Assembly: GCA_025330725.1 (NCBI GenBank)
Contig: JAIWND010000025.1
Location: 1-64,000, forward strand
Origin: Chlamydoabsidia padenii
Lineage: Eukaryota; Mucoromycota; Mucoromycetes; Mucorales; Cunninghamellaceae
Length of the DNA: 64,000 nucleotides
Reading direction: 5' to 3'
Shown: piece after piece, positions 11,220 through 24,062 of the stretch
How positions within the stretch are numbered: the first letter of the stretch is position 1
How the letters are laid out: every line of letters starts with the position of its first letter
Notes under the pieces: generated by a model
Told to the model about the DNA's origin: nothing
The model's input: only the letters and a program-made list of their open reading frames with translations
Database searches by the model: none
Position numbers and translations under genes: made by a program

Positions 11220-12601
11220 AAACTAAGGTAAGCGGTTAAAAGAGATAAAAGAGGGTTTTTTTTTTTCATGAAATGAGAAGGAGTCGAAAAACGCAATTGG
11301 GCAATCACATCATCTTGATATTTGTGAACCATGTCACCAACGCATTTCCTAAGAGTCAGCATATGTTCAATCAAATCGGGGAGACGGTCACCAAAGTCAT
11401 ATCTGTCCACGGGAATGTAAAAAGTGCCCAGCTTGAATAACCTGTAAAAAAAATGTGTTGTCCAGATCCATCACATAGAGGTTGCATAAGCCAATCGAAG
11501 TCAGTCCTTTGTTATGCATGTAATCAATAGAATTATCATCATGTTGGCCAATTTGAGTAGATTCACATCATCTTTTTCCTTTGTTGGTGGCTTTATCTTC
11601 ATGATGATCAAGTTAGTGATGTCGTTTTCATCTTTGAGCAAGACTGTGATATCCGCCATCTTCCCACGTAGGCTAGGGTCAAACTTTTTCCTTGATGTTT
11701 CCGAGTTTGCCAAGGTAGTTGAGCAGCCATGATAGGATCCACCGAGACTTGACAAACGTGTCTTCGTTCATGTCGTCCACCCGCAAACCATCATATTTTT
11801 GAGCCAAGTTAGTCAAGAGCATCCTTATAAACTTCTTTGTTGCTGTGATTTCATCCAAAGTAAAGTCATTCAAGGTATCCAAAGCCAAGCTCGTGCTCAT
11901 TCTTGCAGCCCGCGCAAACTTTTGTACAAAGGTTTTTGTTGATTCCGATAATTCCACAATTGGCTTCATCTTGATCATTAGAGAGAGTAATGTGATTCCA
12001 TTCCTGCCTTGACAAGAAGGCTGGTTTGATTTGTCGATGTTCACCAGAAAGATAAAGTTGAGAGCCATGAGTTTGGTAATAGTCAAACATTGTTGCTGTT
12101 CTGCTTTCTTTATAATTCCACATCGGTAGTCCATAAAAATCGAGGAGATATTCATCCATCCAAGATCCACGCCGAAAACAAAGGATTATCCAATTCTTCA
12201 GTATTGACTGTTGATACACCAGGTCCAACGAGGTAATCAAATCTGCTAATGGGATGTTTAAATTGATGGTAACTGCTGCCGCTACTGTTGTCGCTAACGT
12301 TGGAATCATCATCAAGCTGGTTTCTTCTTTTCTTGTTCCCATATGCATGTTGCTCTTGTTGTTGGTTAGTGATTCGGTCTTGGCCCTGCTGCTGCTGCTG
12401 TTGTTGTTGTTGTTGTTGTTGTTGGTGGTGTGAGGGTGGTGGAGGCGGTAAAGGAAAAGCACCAGTGATAGTGTGGTTGGAATTAGTGACAGTATGGTTG
12501 ATGATGGTATTTGTTGGTTTGTCTGTCGTAACTTCGCTGAAGGCTGATTTGGCTTCTTTCATGTCATTGCCTAAAGAAAAAAAAAATAAGTTAGATAACA
12601 A
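11220..12601 (-). pseudogene. Frameshifted copy of a repeat-family protein with a nuclease-like core
   Basis: Reading down the minus strand, coding-like sequence jumps between frames at least four times. The N-terminal part has PPPPPSHH and a glutamine run encoded by 12391-12424. Next come a segment with GSWMDEYLLDFYGLPMW, a helical segment (TATKKFIRMLLTNLAQKYD), then GKMADITVLLKDENDI, IKPPTKEKDDVNLLKLANMM, YMHNKGLTSIGLCNLYVMD and a tail RYDFGDRLPDLIEHMLTLRK. From general knowledge, dispersed Mucorales hypothetical proteins share this D...(E/K)xKPP...LGKEMK-like layout. The spacing of ADI to (K)IK resembles a PD-(D/E)XK core, with the acidic residue before xK reading as Lys here; that is an inference. 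Several frameshifts make this copy non-functional unless unusual introns exist. Confidence 0.6.
12391..12424. repeat. CAG/CAA-type trinucleotide run
   Basis: A run of about eleven glutamine codons on the minus strand (CTG then TTG on the plus strand), within the repeat-family relic. Confidence 0.85.
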
Positions 12602-13270
12602 GGTAAAATGAGCGCTTTTTTATTATTATTATTGGAGGACGAACTTACCAATACTTTATCAGAAGCATCTAATATGCGTTGCAAATGTTGGCAAGAGAGA
12701 TTTGCTTTCAGTTTTACCAAAAATAAGTCAGTTTTATACCAGTGTAGATAATCAGTCAGGTTGCTTTAACTGAGAGCTTTCCATTGTTTCGATAAATGAC
12801 AAATAGTTTTTGAAGGAGTGTTCAAAAGAGAGGGGAGCAGCATCAAAGAAAGCTGTATAATATGACATTTATGAAACGAGACAAAGAAAAGAAATCGTGA
12901 CCCGCTGATATACATAAAAAAATTAGGAGTCTGAGGATTTCTCACTTGTGATTGGCTAATGCTTTAAAATACAAATTCAATTTCCGCGGGCCACACCTTG
13001 AATCTTAAGAGAGCTCTACTGCCTCAATGAACAAGTGATGCTAATGACAAAAGTGACCATGTGCATTCCTTAGCCTATTTCCAACAAAGTTTACATAATA
13101 GCCATTATACCAAATCCACTATATGGAGCAATATAGCCTCAAGACCATTTTAACCTGACTTTTGTAAAAATAAAAAAATGGACAAACGAGACCAAATTAT
13201 TTCAAAACCCGTCCACCCTCCGCCATCGAAAAAAATTGCTGGAAGATGCTGACTTCAGCAATGGGGTTTA

Positions 13271-13330
<60 letters not shown>

Positions 13331-13671
13331 TATCAAAAGTTAGTAGGAGTAGATGTGCTGTTCTACACGCAAAAAGAGTTTCCATCCAAAAGCAGTTAAA
13401 TTCGGAGCTCACAAAGCCAGTAAGCAATTTTGATTGGATGAAATCACAAATGTCGGGTGTTTACAATTTGAAGCGACGATCAAGGCGTTTAAAACTCCAT
13501 AGAATGCCAAAAAAAAAAAAAAGTAAGACAGGATTGTAATAGATCGATTTTATTAATATATATATGGAGAGAGAGAGAGAGCTACGATAGATAGTTAAGA
13601 GAGAGAAAGAGGGAGAAACCTATTCTAAATAGGTAAGAGAGAGAGAGAGAGATAAAGAGCCATTCCACCAC
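12602..13671. other. Intergenic with a ~55-base poly(A) and GA-rich simple repeats
   Basis: It contains a poly(A) tract of about 55 bases (about 13274-13328), a TA run and GA-rich purine repeats (13557-13660). A plus-strand frame of about 95 codons spans the poly(A) and encodes a Lys run plus basic residues; I do not consider it a gene. Confidence 0.6.
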
Positions 13672-14910
13672 CTATGCGAGATCACAATTTTCCAAAAACC
13701 ATAATGTACCAAACTTTTTATGATTAATGATGTTTCTATTCGAAAAATCAATCATGTACATATCAAGCATGCATTCAGCCTGGAGTTCGTCCAATTGGTA
13801 TCGCATGAAGGAAGGAGACGCCACATGATACCCCTGAGCATCTTTACCATGGCATATATACCTAGTCACCTTCATAAACTTATTCCGGTCTGTCTTACCA
13901 ATAAAATAATGTTTGGTGTTGTTGGTTTTGGTGGAGAAGATGGCAAGGCAGTTGGGTTTCACATCGATACGAGAGTTGTTGTTATCCGTCAATTCGCGGG
14001 ATCCTTCAAAGAATATGTCGTAGAAATCCTTGTGATCAGATATAAATGTTGTCACTGCTGGTCCACACGTTACCGACTTGTTCGTTTTCGCATCCCACCA
14101 AAATCCACCTTCGATCACATTTCGCAGCATACTTCTTTTTCCAAATATTGTCGAGAGATCGCGTGATGATGATTGTCAGTTGGTGTGTGCTATGGCTTCG
14201 CGGATGAACTTGTTAAACTGTTCACCTTTTTCCGTTTCAAAGTGTAATGCGCAGCCAAACCGTTCGATATCATCCACCAAATGTTGCAAGATGTACGTCT
14301 TTAACTTGATTAATAAGGGTGAATGTTGTGGGTTGTCGAGGTCGTATTGGTGTAGCTTGGCAGTTAAAGTGAGTACGACTTCTTTAACTGCTGTTAAGTA
14401 CTGAAGCATGTTTGCTGGTACTTCCCTGACAAAAACAAGCGACGATAAAACATCCAAAGCACCAAACAAGCCACCAACAGATCGAATACCACCACTATCA
14501 GGACTAGAGAAGTTGTACGAGATGACGACAGGAAGGCATTGTACCAGTCGATCTTCTTCTTGTTGTTGCCAATTGCCTCCTGCACCAAATGGTTAACCAA
14601 GTATTTTCCTACACCCAAAAGAATAGTATGCAGTACTTCTACCGGTGTATCCGCTGCAGGATCAAATGATTCCAGTTGAAGTAGGTCTTGAGTACCAGTT
14701 GCCTTGTAACTGAGATCTGCATATGACAATCCATTCCCCAAAGCATTTTCTGGAATACCGTTGATGTCGTTCGATGCTTTTATGTAGTGTTGCTTGGTCT
14801 GTGGTGGTCGAGGTTGGATGAGAGACTGCAGGTCGGGCATCTTCGGTGTTGTCCGTTGTTGTTGTCGTGGTCGTCGTCGCTGTTGTTGTTGTTGTTGTTG
14901 TTCATTTTAA
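13672..14910 (-). pseudogene. Relic of a CACTA-like (Plavaka-type) transposase
   Basis: Three minus-strand frames read as one degraded protein. The N-terminal part contains ADTPVEVLHTILLGVGKYL. After a frameshift near 14,490 come LVFVREVPANMLQYL, then LQHLVDDIERFGCALHF, ETEKGEQFNKFIREA and HTN. A TGA at about 14,174 precedes SSSRDLSTIFGKRSM and GGFWW. The order LHxILLG, HHLxxDIxRFGC, ExxExFNKxxR, SRDxxxxFG, GGxW matches the C-terminal half of Plavaka/CACTA-type DDE transposases of fungi, a family assignment from memory. A large central part is missing. The TGA sits where the family pattern predicts Arg, consistent with a CGA to TGA change. No terminal repeats were identified. Confidence 0.6.
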
Positions 14911-15343
14911 CTGGTATCAGAATTGAAAAAATTGAATGAAAGAAAGAAAAAATCCCGCCACTGTGGGACTAATTTTTTCAAATCCTACTAAATTTTAGTG
15001 GAGTCGGAAATGCTAGTGGACCACTGTGGATGCCCTTAGTCTTTCTCTTCTTTTGGCCATTAGATATTAGCCTATCAACTCAAGTTCAAAAAAAGCATCT
15101 ACTGTACCAACTATACAAATTTCTGGTCATGCAAGCGTGATTTCCAAAAATTAAATCAAAAACAAATCAGTTTGTGCAGAAACTGGAATTAATTTAACTG
15201 AACAGTTTTCTCTCTAAACATTTATACTTTCCTGATAACACTCTCTTTCTTTGCATGATCAAATTCCCTTTTTTAAATTTTCGGAAAAGGCCAGCCCAGC
15301 GGGGGTTTAACTCATGTGACAGGGAAGTCTCATAAGTGTTAAG

Positions 15344-15385
<42 letters not shown>

Positions 15386-15422
15386 ACGCAGGAAATCCCG
15401 CCTCTTTTCGTTACTTTACAAA
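14911..15422 (+). promoter_or_regulatory. Upstream region of the DHX37 helicase gene
   Basis: AAATCCCGC occurs at 14950-14958 and again at 15393-15401, the latter only 22 bases before the ATG. A poly(A) tract of about 40 bases (about 15343-15383) precedes the second copy. Poly(dA:dT) tracts commonly keep fungal promoters free of nucleosomes. The role of the CCCGC motif is inferred from its recurrence in this window. Confidence 0.45.
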
Positions 15423-18400
15423 ATGGGGAAATCTCGACCGAGATACAATGAAAAGGCTAGAGCTTCCTCTATAAAACCAAACCAACGGGCTCATCCTAAG
15501 GCTAGAAATGGTGGTCTAGGCAATCAAGATGGCATGATCAACCTGAATACTGGCAACTCTTCCACTACTCAGTAAGTCCATAAAAAGGATCTGTATAAAA
15601 AACGCTGCTTTCAACTTTATAACTTTACTCTTTTCTTTTTAATAGGGCAGACAGCAACACTTTAATGATCGTACCTAATGAAGAAAAGGAACAGACAGAA
15701 AAGCCAATCTTCAAACAGGTAAGAATACAACCGTAAAGATCATGTGGACGGTTAATGATTTATCACCCTTTTGACACCATTACTAACAACCTCCTCTCTC
15801 TATTTATTTAGCCTACTAAATACATGTCCAAGAAAAAGAGGAAGAAACTGGAAAAGTATATTGTAAGTAAACTAGTTTAAAACTTTATGGGGCATAATGG
15901 ATATACTAATGTTTATGTAACAATGTAGGATCAAAAACTAAAGAAGGATGCTCGTGCAGGTTTAATGGAAGACCTATCGTAAGTTGAAAGAACTAGGGAA
16001 AGATCAATAGGCGTGATGACATTAATGTATGTATCAACTTTTCTGCTTTTTTTTTTTTTTTATTTTATTTAGAACCTCCTCTTGGTCCTCTGATTTACTA
16101 AAGTCATCCAAACTGATTGGTCGCCCGGCTCAAACACTACGTGAACAACTCAAACAGGCTATGCTTGAACAAAAGGCTGGCGTCAAATCCTCCAATACTG
16201 ATGACGACAAGATCACCTCTCGACTCTATGTGGAAAAGGATATCAACGATTATGAATTCGATGTGACACCTTATCAACCTCCCAAGACTCTTGACATGAC
16301 AGTTACCACCGAATCAACAGACACTATGGCTCCTGCAATAGCTACGATGGTTGGTAGCGCTTTGAAAGATGGATCAGCAGCACCTTTAGTCATGAAGAAA
16401 CGAAAAAAGAAGAAGGCAAGTAATATAATAAAAGGAGTGTAGTGATTTGACTTGACTTTTTGTTTAATATCTTTTTTTTTTTTTTTATCTAGTCAACCAT
16501 TCCAAAGCAAGTACGGAAGCGATTCAAGCAAAGAAAAGGTGAAGATTCGGACGACTCTTTCGACAGCTCTGATTCGGCAAATGACACAGACGGTGATGAA
16601 AGTGATACGGATGATACACCTAAAGCAAGACCATTGGTGGAAGAATTTGTCGTGAATGGTCCTAGTCAATTGGAACAAGTTATCGAAGCAGCCAAGCATG
16701 TGACGGTGCCCTTGCCCAAGCATGCCGAAGAAGAAGATGAAATCAAGAATCAACTTTTGAAAAGCAATACGGAAGGTGATCTCAGCAATGATGTGGCAAA
16801 GGTAAGTTATGAATTGATCCCATTATGTTGTATGTTCTGTTACTGATCCAATTCTTTGGGGGTGGGGAATTGTAGCACTTTTCTGTTACCGTCGATCGAA
16901 AACCGGAAATACAAGCGGCCCGTCTGAAGTTGCCTGTCTGTGGGGAAGAACAGGTAAATCAAAACACTTCACAAATCTGAAGACTGTACTATTAACACTA
17001 TCTTAATCTGATATAGGTCATCATGGAAGCGATCCGAAACAACACAGTGGTGATCATTTGTGGTGAAACTGGTTCTGGTAAAACAACTCAAGTACCTCAA
17101 TTCTTGTATGAAGCTGGTTGGTCTCATCCTGACTCTGGTAAACAATAAGGAAAAATAAAACTAATCGAAAAGCAGGCATGATACTCACTTTCAGTATATA
17201 GATAATCCTGGTCTCATTGGTGTTACACAACCTCGTCGAGTAGCAACTGTCAGCATGGCCAAACGTGTTGGTGAAGAATTGAACTTGACTGAAGAAGAAG
17301 TATCATACCAGGTAAATTACTCATCATGCCAACTCAAACTTTGATGTTCATCCTATTAACATGCTTTTCATTTGCATTCATGTAGATTCGTTACGATGCT
17401 ACTGTCTCTGCTAAAACTAGAATCAAGTTTATGACAGATGGTGTGCTGTTGCGGGAACTCTCTGAAGACTTGCTGTTAACCAAATACTCGACTTTGATCA
17501 TTGACGAAGCGCACGAAAGGAACTTGAATACTGATATTCTGATTGGTGTTGTCAGTCGTGTGCTTAAATTGCGGGCGGAACTCAGTAGAGAAGACCGACA
17601 AAAGATCAAGGTAAAGAAAATAAATTGAATACATTTCATGCGACCAAAATATCATAATATTGACTAATACTTCTCTTTTCCTCTTTTTTTTATAGCCTTT
17701 ACGTGTGGTCATCATGTCTGCTACACTTCGGGTGTCCGATTTTACCGAGAACAAGGCTTTATTTGCTGAAACTCCTCCTGTGATCAACGTCAATGCAAGA
17801 CAGTTTCCCGTAAGTCAAAAAAGAAAAAAGAAGAAAGAAAAAAAAAAGCACTAACACTCTTATACCATCTGCTTTAATAACTAGGTTAATACTCACTTCA
17901 ACCGGCGTACCCCTGAAGATCATGTGGCAGAAGCTTACAAGAAAATATCGAAAATTCATGAACGACTCCCTCATGGCGGAATCCTTGTCTTCTTAACTGG
18001 TCAAAATGAAATCACCCAATTATGCAAGAGACTCCGAAAAAAATATCCTGCTTTGCCTCCCAAATCATCAAAATCGGCTAAATCTGAAGAAAAACTGGCT
18101 ATCGAACTGGAATCTAAATCAACAAAGGTAGAAGCTGGCAAAGGTAAGAAATAAACTAATGAAACACTGAATACTGATGATTTGTTTTTTTAAAAATAAA
18201 AATAAAAATGACTGACATAGAGGATTTGGACATTGAAGACGTTGAACTCGGTGAAAATCAAGTGGAAGAAGATTTTGACTTGGACTCTGATTCTGACTTT
18301 GACGACGACAGTGACCTTGGATTTGATGAAGATGAATTAGATGATGTCAAGGATGGTAAGTGTGTCATGCCTATTGATAACGGTATTTAACTCGCCTTTT

Positions 18401-20435
18401 TATTATTTCCATACCTACCTAGCTCCTTTACATGTGCTCCCATTGTATTCCATGCTGCCTACTGAAGCTCAACTCCGAGTATTCCAACCTCCTCCTGAAG
18501 GTACTCGTCTATGTGTGGTAGCCACCAATGTTGCGGAAACATCTGTCACTATACCTGGTGTTCGCTACGTCGTGGATACAGGAAAATCAAAAGAAGTAAT
18601 AAAAAAGAAGAAGAAGAAGAAGCATTCCTGGTACTAATCCACTCTTCTACATAGCGCCGATATGATATGCAAACCGGTGTACAATCATTCAAAGTTGATT
18701 GGACCTCCAAAGCAGCCGCGAATCAGGTAATATATATATATATATATATAAAAGTGTTCTACCACGTTTAGGGATAACTAACTTTTTTTCTGTTGTTCTA
18801 TTCTTATTTAGCGTGCTGGTCGTGCTGGTAGAACTGGGCCCGGTCATTGTTATCGTCTCTACTCATCTGCAGTCTTTGATCATGAATTCGCTCAATTTTC
18901 TAAACCTGAAATCGAACGAATGCCTATTGAAGGTAAGTCAATCTTCTTTACTGAAACAAAGTATACGACCATATGTCACATAACCAACTCTTTATTTATG
19001 CTATTATAGGTGTTGTGCTGAATATGAAGGCTATGAATATCGATAATGTGATCAACTTTCCATTCCCCACTCCACCTCCCAAAGAAAATCTGTTTAAAGC
19101 GGAAAAGGTAAAGATTGTTTTTAAGGGAGAGGGGAGAGTATATACTAATATGGATGATTTGTATCCTTTGTAGCTTCTAGGATATCTTGGTGCAGTGGAT
19201 CCTACAACCAAGCGCATTACTGAATTCGGTGATACCATGTCAATGTTCCCCATCACACCTCGATTTGCGAAAATGTAAGTAGACCCTGACTCCCACAATC
19301 ACATGTAAACTCTAAATCAATCATTTTACTCTATCCTTGTAGGCTTATCACTGGTCAGCAACATGATTGTCTTCCTTATGTCATTGCCATCGTATCAGCA
19401 TTATCAGTAGGTGATCCTTTTATTCAAGACTATCATTTGGATGAAAATCAACCTGGCGAAAGCGATGACGAAGATGATGAAGATGATTTCGATCAACAAG
19501 AATTGCAAAACCTTCGAAACCAAACAACCATCGACAAGCAGAAACGGAAACTCACTCGAAAAAAGTATTATGAATCTCAAGTTGTAAGTTTTTTTTTAAG
19601 AAAAAAAAGTTACCTTCCACAAGATGTAGGATTAGATGACTAACTGATTGCATTTTGGGTAGAAACACGCTGGTCTTGATCCTAAAAGTGACATTTTGAA
19701 ATTCCTCAACGTGGTGGGAGCATATGAATATGCTGGTGCAACGACAAAGTTCTGCGACGACAACTTTTTACGACCCAAGGCGATGGAAGATATCCGAAAA
19801 CTGCGACGACAATTGACCAATTTGGTGGCCTCCAACTTTCCAGACATCAATATTTGTGTAGATCCTCGCATGAAACCGCCCAGCTCGCTGCAGCTTAAAA
19901 TACTCCGACAAGTGATTACCGCTGGTCTGATTGAGTGTGTAGCCATGCGACAAGATGTGTTGGATACCGATGGTGGCAAAGGGTTGTCTTACAAGAACTC
20001 GAACAATGTGCCTTACAAGTTGATGTGGTCTGAAGAAATTGCGTATATCCATCCAAGCTCTATTTTGTACGGCCAACCTCCTCCTCCTGTTTTGGTATAT
20101 AATGAACTCTTTAAAGGTGGAAGAAACTGGTTGAAAGGTGTCACGGCGGTTGAACCCAAATGGCTGGCAAAGATTGGCAAGTCATTGTGTACTTTTGGTC
20201 GACCTTTGGAATATCCTTATCCCAAGTAAGTAAATTCCTCCCCCTCCCCCCCCCTTTTTTTTTTTTTGGTGATCACGAATACGTACTAACCAACCTTCTT
20301 TTTAGATTGATTAACGATAACAAGAATCATCGATTATGTCATGTCATCCCTAACTTTGGACCAAAAGGATGGCCGCTTCCACCCATTGAAATCGAACAAA
20401 GAAGAGATGGCACACGTTGGGTGACCTCTATGTAG
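15423..20435 (+). CDS. DEAH-box RNA helicase DHX37/Dhr1 (Ecm16), ribosome biogenesis
   Basis: Twenty-one exons join to 1,171 codons: 15423-15571, 15646-15718, 15812-15862, 15929-15978, 16073-16415, 16493-16801, 16876-16953, 17017-17137, 17202-17311, 17386-17610, 17696-17809, 17885-18143, 18221-18355, 18423-18595, 18655-18726, 18812-18932, 19010-19107, 19174-19274, 19343-19583, 19663-20225, 20306-20435. Seen: a basic/acidic N-terminal 350 residues, Walker [14 protein letters not shown] box ([15 protein letters not shown]), SAT, an acidic insert (exon 13) between the RecA domains, [12 protein letters not shown], motif [19 protein letters not shown], then winged-helix, ratchet and OB regions ending GTRWVTSM. 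Dhr1 family helicases release U3 snoRNA from the pre-40S particle in the nucleolus; the long N-terminus and acidic insert fit Dhr1 rather than splicing DEAH proteins. Intron 5 (16416-16492) is GC-AG. Confidence 0.93.
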
Positions 20436-21353
20436 TTTATTTAGTATAGCATTCCATTCTCATTCCCCTACCCCACACACATGCACACTCATTCATTACA
20501 TCTTGTATAACTTTTTTTTTTTTTACATCATTACTTTACTTTAAACCATCAAATAAAACAAAGCATTTACATTGCTATGTTATTCACATCATTGTCTTCT
20601 AATCATCGGCATCTTATGCTTGAACAACTTCTTTTAGGATTATCCTGACTTTATGATTTTAAATCCTGACAGACTTTTGTTTGCCCGCCATTTGGTTCAG
20701 TACTGATCTTCCTAGGCTTATATTTCTTCTTTTTATTTAATAAAGAATGATCCAATGATAGCGATTGTATAAACTGTGCTGGTTCATGTCGTTGACTAGT
20801 GTCGGCATTTTACATTCCGACTGTTGCTTGTTTGCATAATGGAATCTTTTAAACCCTTCAACTAATATGATTACCAATAATGTTTTGATTACATGGATTC
20901 TCCAAAAACTAAAGATTCACAGGGTTTGAAACACCGATCCCTCTGTCACTTGGAACTTTTTCTCGACCAAGAAAAAAAAAAAGATAATGATAAAGCATGA
21001 TAGGTGAGTAATCAAAAAATCCGAAAATGGTAGTGTATTACCAATTCAGGTGACATGATGAAGCGTAACTTTGTGCGTTGTTGTGAAAAACAATAAAACG
21101 GCTCTCGGCAAATTCAAACCTCGCCCCTTGATGTATCCATTGTGAAACTAATCATCACATTCTCCCTCCTCAGCCCTTTCAATCCAAGTGATCCTCTGTA
21201 CCTGAATCTTTGTCGTAGCGCGCATGATTCCAAGGCAACGCAGATACTATATCATATGATAGTATGAATACAAGCCGATAGAACAAAAAAAAAAAAAGGA
21301 TGGAGTAGAAAGCAGGTCTTGTTGTCCCAGAGGTGACAAGAATGATTCCCACG

Positions 21354-21394
<41 letters not shown>

Positions 21395-22146
21395 ATTCGA
21401 TCACCTTTTCATTGGTTTTCCAAAGATATTATATAGATTATAATAGGCAAGTCTATAGATAAAGTTTTCTCGCCCATGTCCTGATTTGAATGTTATCATT
21501 TACCGCTATCCTATTGGTTCGGGAGTCGGACTCGAAAAAGTGATCGACCACTGGGATGGTTTCGTTCAACGTGACCCTGAATCAGTGAAAGCTGCCTCCC
21601 GGATATGGTAATCGGCGGGTTTTGAAATATGTGTACCTCTTTTAATGATAAAAGCTAACCTTAAAAAAGTATTTCTTTGATCGGAACCCCGTGTGATACT
21701 GGTGCGAGTAGTGTATCTGTGTACATAACTTATTTTACTACGTAAAATGTTACAACAAAAGAACAAGGAGAAACCATCCATCTTGAAAAAAAAAAAAAAA
21801 ATGGTGCCATTTGAGCAATCCAGTAAACGAAATGTGAATGGCATCGTCCAATACTGTCAAAGAATAGGTGTGATTGGTTTCTACATTATCTACAATAACA
21901 AATCATGCGATAAAACTTCTTCATTTCCTGGATCATGAAGAGGTGTTGGGGCGGAGCTCAAACAATTTCCTAAAGTAGAATATCTGCTTTGGTGGGGCAT
22001 GTGATAAAGTAGTTTGGTGCCATTGTCCATTTTTAACCAGCGCCTATAAATAACCGCGACCAGAGCGCCATTTTATGTTTTTCCTTTTCTTTCTTTTACT
22101 TTTTTTATTTTTTACACATCCATCTATTATCTAATCTTTATTCAAC
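20436..22146 (+). promoter_or_regulatory. Intergenic region and permease promoter (TATA at 22045)
   Basis: The stretch holds a poly(A) tract of about 37 bases (about 21353-21390) and no supported gene. CCTATAAATAACC at 22043-22055 is a good TATA box about 100 bases before the permease ATG, followed by a pyrimidine-rich leader. A GGCGGGTTTTGAAAT string near 21615 is a variant of the window's CCCGC motif. Confidence 0.6.
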
Positions 22147-24062
22147 ATGGAGGGTGACGAAAAAAGACAAGTAGACTACTCAAGTGACAAACATGATCAC
22201 GTTGATGTATCTGAACAAGTTCATGGAACCCAGACCCTCAAGCGTCAATTGAAAAACAGACACATTGCTATGATTTCCATTGGTGGTGTTATTGGTAAGT
22301 ATGCCAAAGAGGAGGAGGGGGTTATAAATGATTAATATTCATCCTGTTTTTATTTTTTTATTTTTTTTATTTTTATTTTTTAGGTACTGGTCTTTTCCTT
22401 GGTACTTCCAAATCACTTGCTAACGGGGGACCAGCTGGTTTGCTTCTTGGTTATATTGTGATGGGTACTATTGTGTTTGCAATGATGAATTGTCTTGGTG
22501 AAATGGTATCTTATTTGCCTATCCCTGGTGGTCATATCAAGTTGGCGGAACGATTCGTCGGTCCCTCCTTTGGTCTTACCCTGGGCTACAACTATCTTTA
22601 TAACTGGATCATTGTCCTGCCTACGGAATTATCTGCTGCTGCTGTATTGGTCAACTATTGGATTCCACCGGAACGAATCAACAATGCTGTTTGGATTGTT
22701 ATCTTTTTGCTTATCGTGGTGATTATCAACTTTTTTGGTGCCAAGGCATATGGTGAAGCTGAATTCTGGTTCGCAAGTATCAAGATTCTAACTATTCTCG
22801 GTTTGATTATTCTTGGTATTATCATCGATGCTGGTGGTGCTCCTCCTAACCACGAAGTTATTGGTGTAAAGTACTGGCAAGGTAAGTTTACATAATCTTA
22901 TCATAAGGAGGAAAAGGGGGGGGCATGACCTTTTTTAAGTAATCGCTTATAATTTTTAATATTACTTTTAGATCCTGGACCATGGGTGCAATTCCATGGT
23001 ATTCCTGGTAGTCTTGGTAGATTCTTGGGCTTCTTCTCCGTGCTAATGAATGCTGCCTTTGTAAGTATTAATATATACATTCTTTATCCTTCTCCTACGA
23101 TGTCTTAAAAGATACCGATCAATCCGAGAAACATAGAAAAAACAAAAAGTCTAATCTTGTATTTTGTGATATAGTCCTTTATTGGTACCGAAATTGTTGC
23201 TATTGCTGCTGGTGAAACCAGCAATCCTCGGCGCAACATTCCCAAAGCCATCAATAAGGTTTACATCCGTATCATTCTCTTCTATGTACTTGGCACCTTT
23301 ATCATTGGTCTACTTGTGCCATCCAATGACCCTAAACTTTTGGGATCCAACAGCAATGCCAACACTTCACCCTTTGTCATCGCCATCAACAATGCCAATA
23401 TCCAAGCCTTGCCTCACATCATCAACGCCTGTTTATTATCCTCTGCATGGTCTGCTGCCTCTTCTGATCTGTATACTTCCTCTCGGGCTTTGTATGGTTT
23501 GTCTGTCTCTGGTAATGCTCCCAAGATCTTTTCTCGTGTCAGCAAGAAGAATGGTTTGCCCTATATTGCTCTGATCTTTTGCTCAGCCTTCTCGTTATTG
23601 GCATTCATGGGTATCAGCGAAGGATCGAATAAGGTGTTTGGTTGGCTTCAAGGTATGACATCCATGTGTGGTTTGATCTCCTGGACATGTATCGGCATCA
23701 CCTATCTGCGATTCTATGCTGGTATGAAGGTTCAAGGCATCGATCGATCAACATTACCTTTCAAGAGTCCTTTACAACCCTTCTGTGGATACTACGTCGT
23801 TGTCACAACCACCATCATCATCATCTTCTCGGGCTGGTCTGTGTTTTTGGACGGCGGCTGGGATACTGCTACCTTTGTGACAAACTATCTACCTTTACCT
23901 ATCGCCATCATTCTCTTTATTGGCGCTACCTTCCTTAGAAAATCCAAATTTATTCGGGCTTCGGAAATGGATTTCCATACTGGTATTGCTGAAATCGAAC
24001 AAGAAGCTTTGGAAGAAACAGTGCCTACCACAATGATGGGCAAATTCTTCGATGCTCTCTAG
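22147..24062 (+). CDS. Amino-acid permease, fungal YAT family
   Basis: Four exons (22147-22294, 22384-22881, 22972-23060, 23175-24062) give 540 residues, the usual size. A hydrophilic cytoplasmic N-terminus of about 45 residues ends in RQLKNRHIAMISIGGVIG, followed by TGLFLGTSKSLANGGPAG, the conserved APC-superfamily start of TM1. About twelve hydrophobic segments follow, with FIGTEIVAIAAGETSNPRR and SSDLYTSSRALYGLS in the positions expected for TM6 and TM8 of Gap1-like permeases. The C-terminal tail is short and acidic (IAEIEQEALEET). Known role of the family: proton-coupled uptake of amino acids at the plasma membrane. Substrate range cannot be read from the sequence. Downstream A-rich sequence at 24205-24216 probably serves as the poly(A) signal. 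Confidence 0.92.

Noticed and set aside
13246..13539. Plus-strand ORF spanning the poly(A) tract (Lys run plus basic tail)
   Set aside because: It depends on homopolymer length and has no recognisable homology or promoter.
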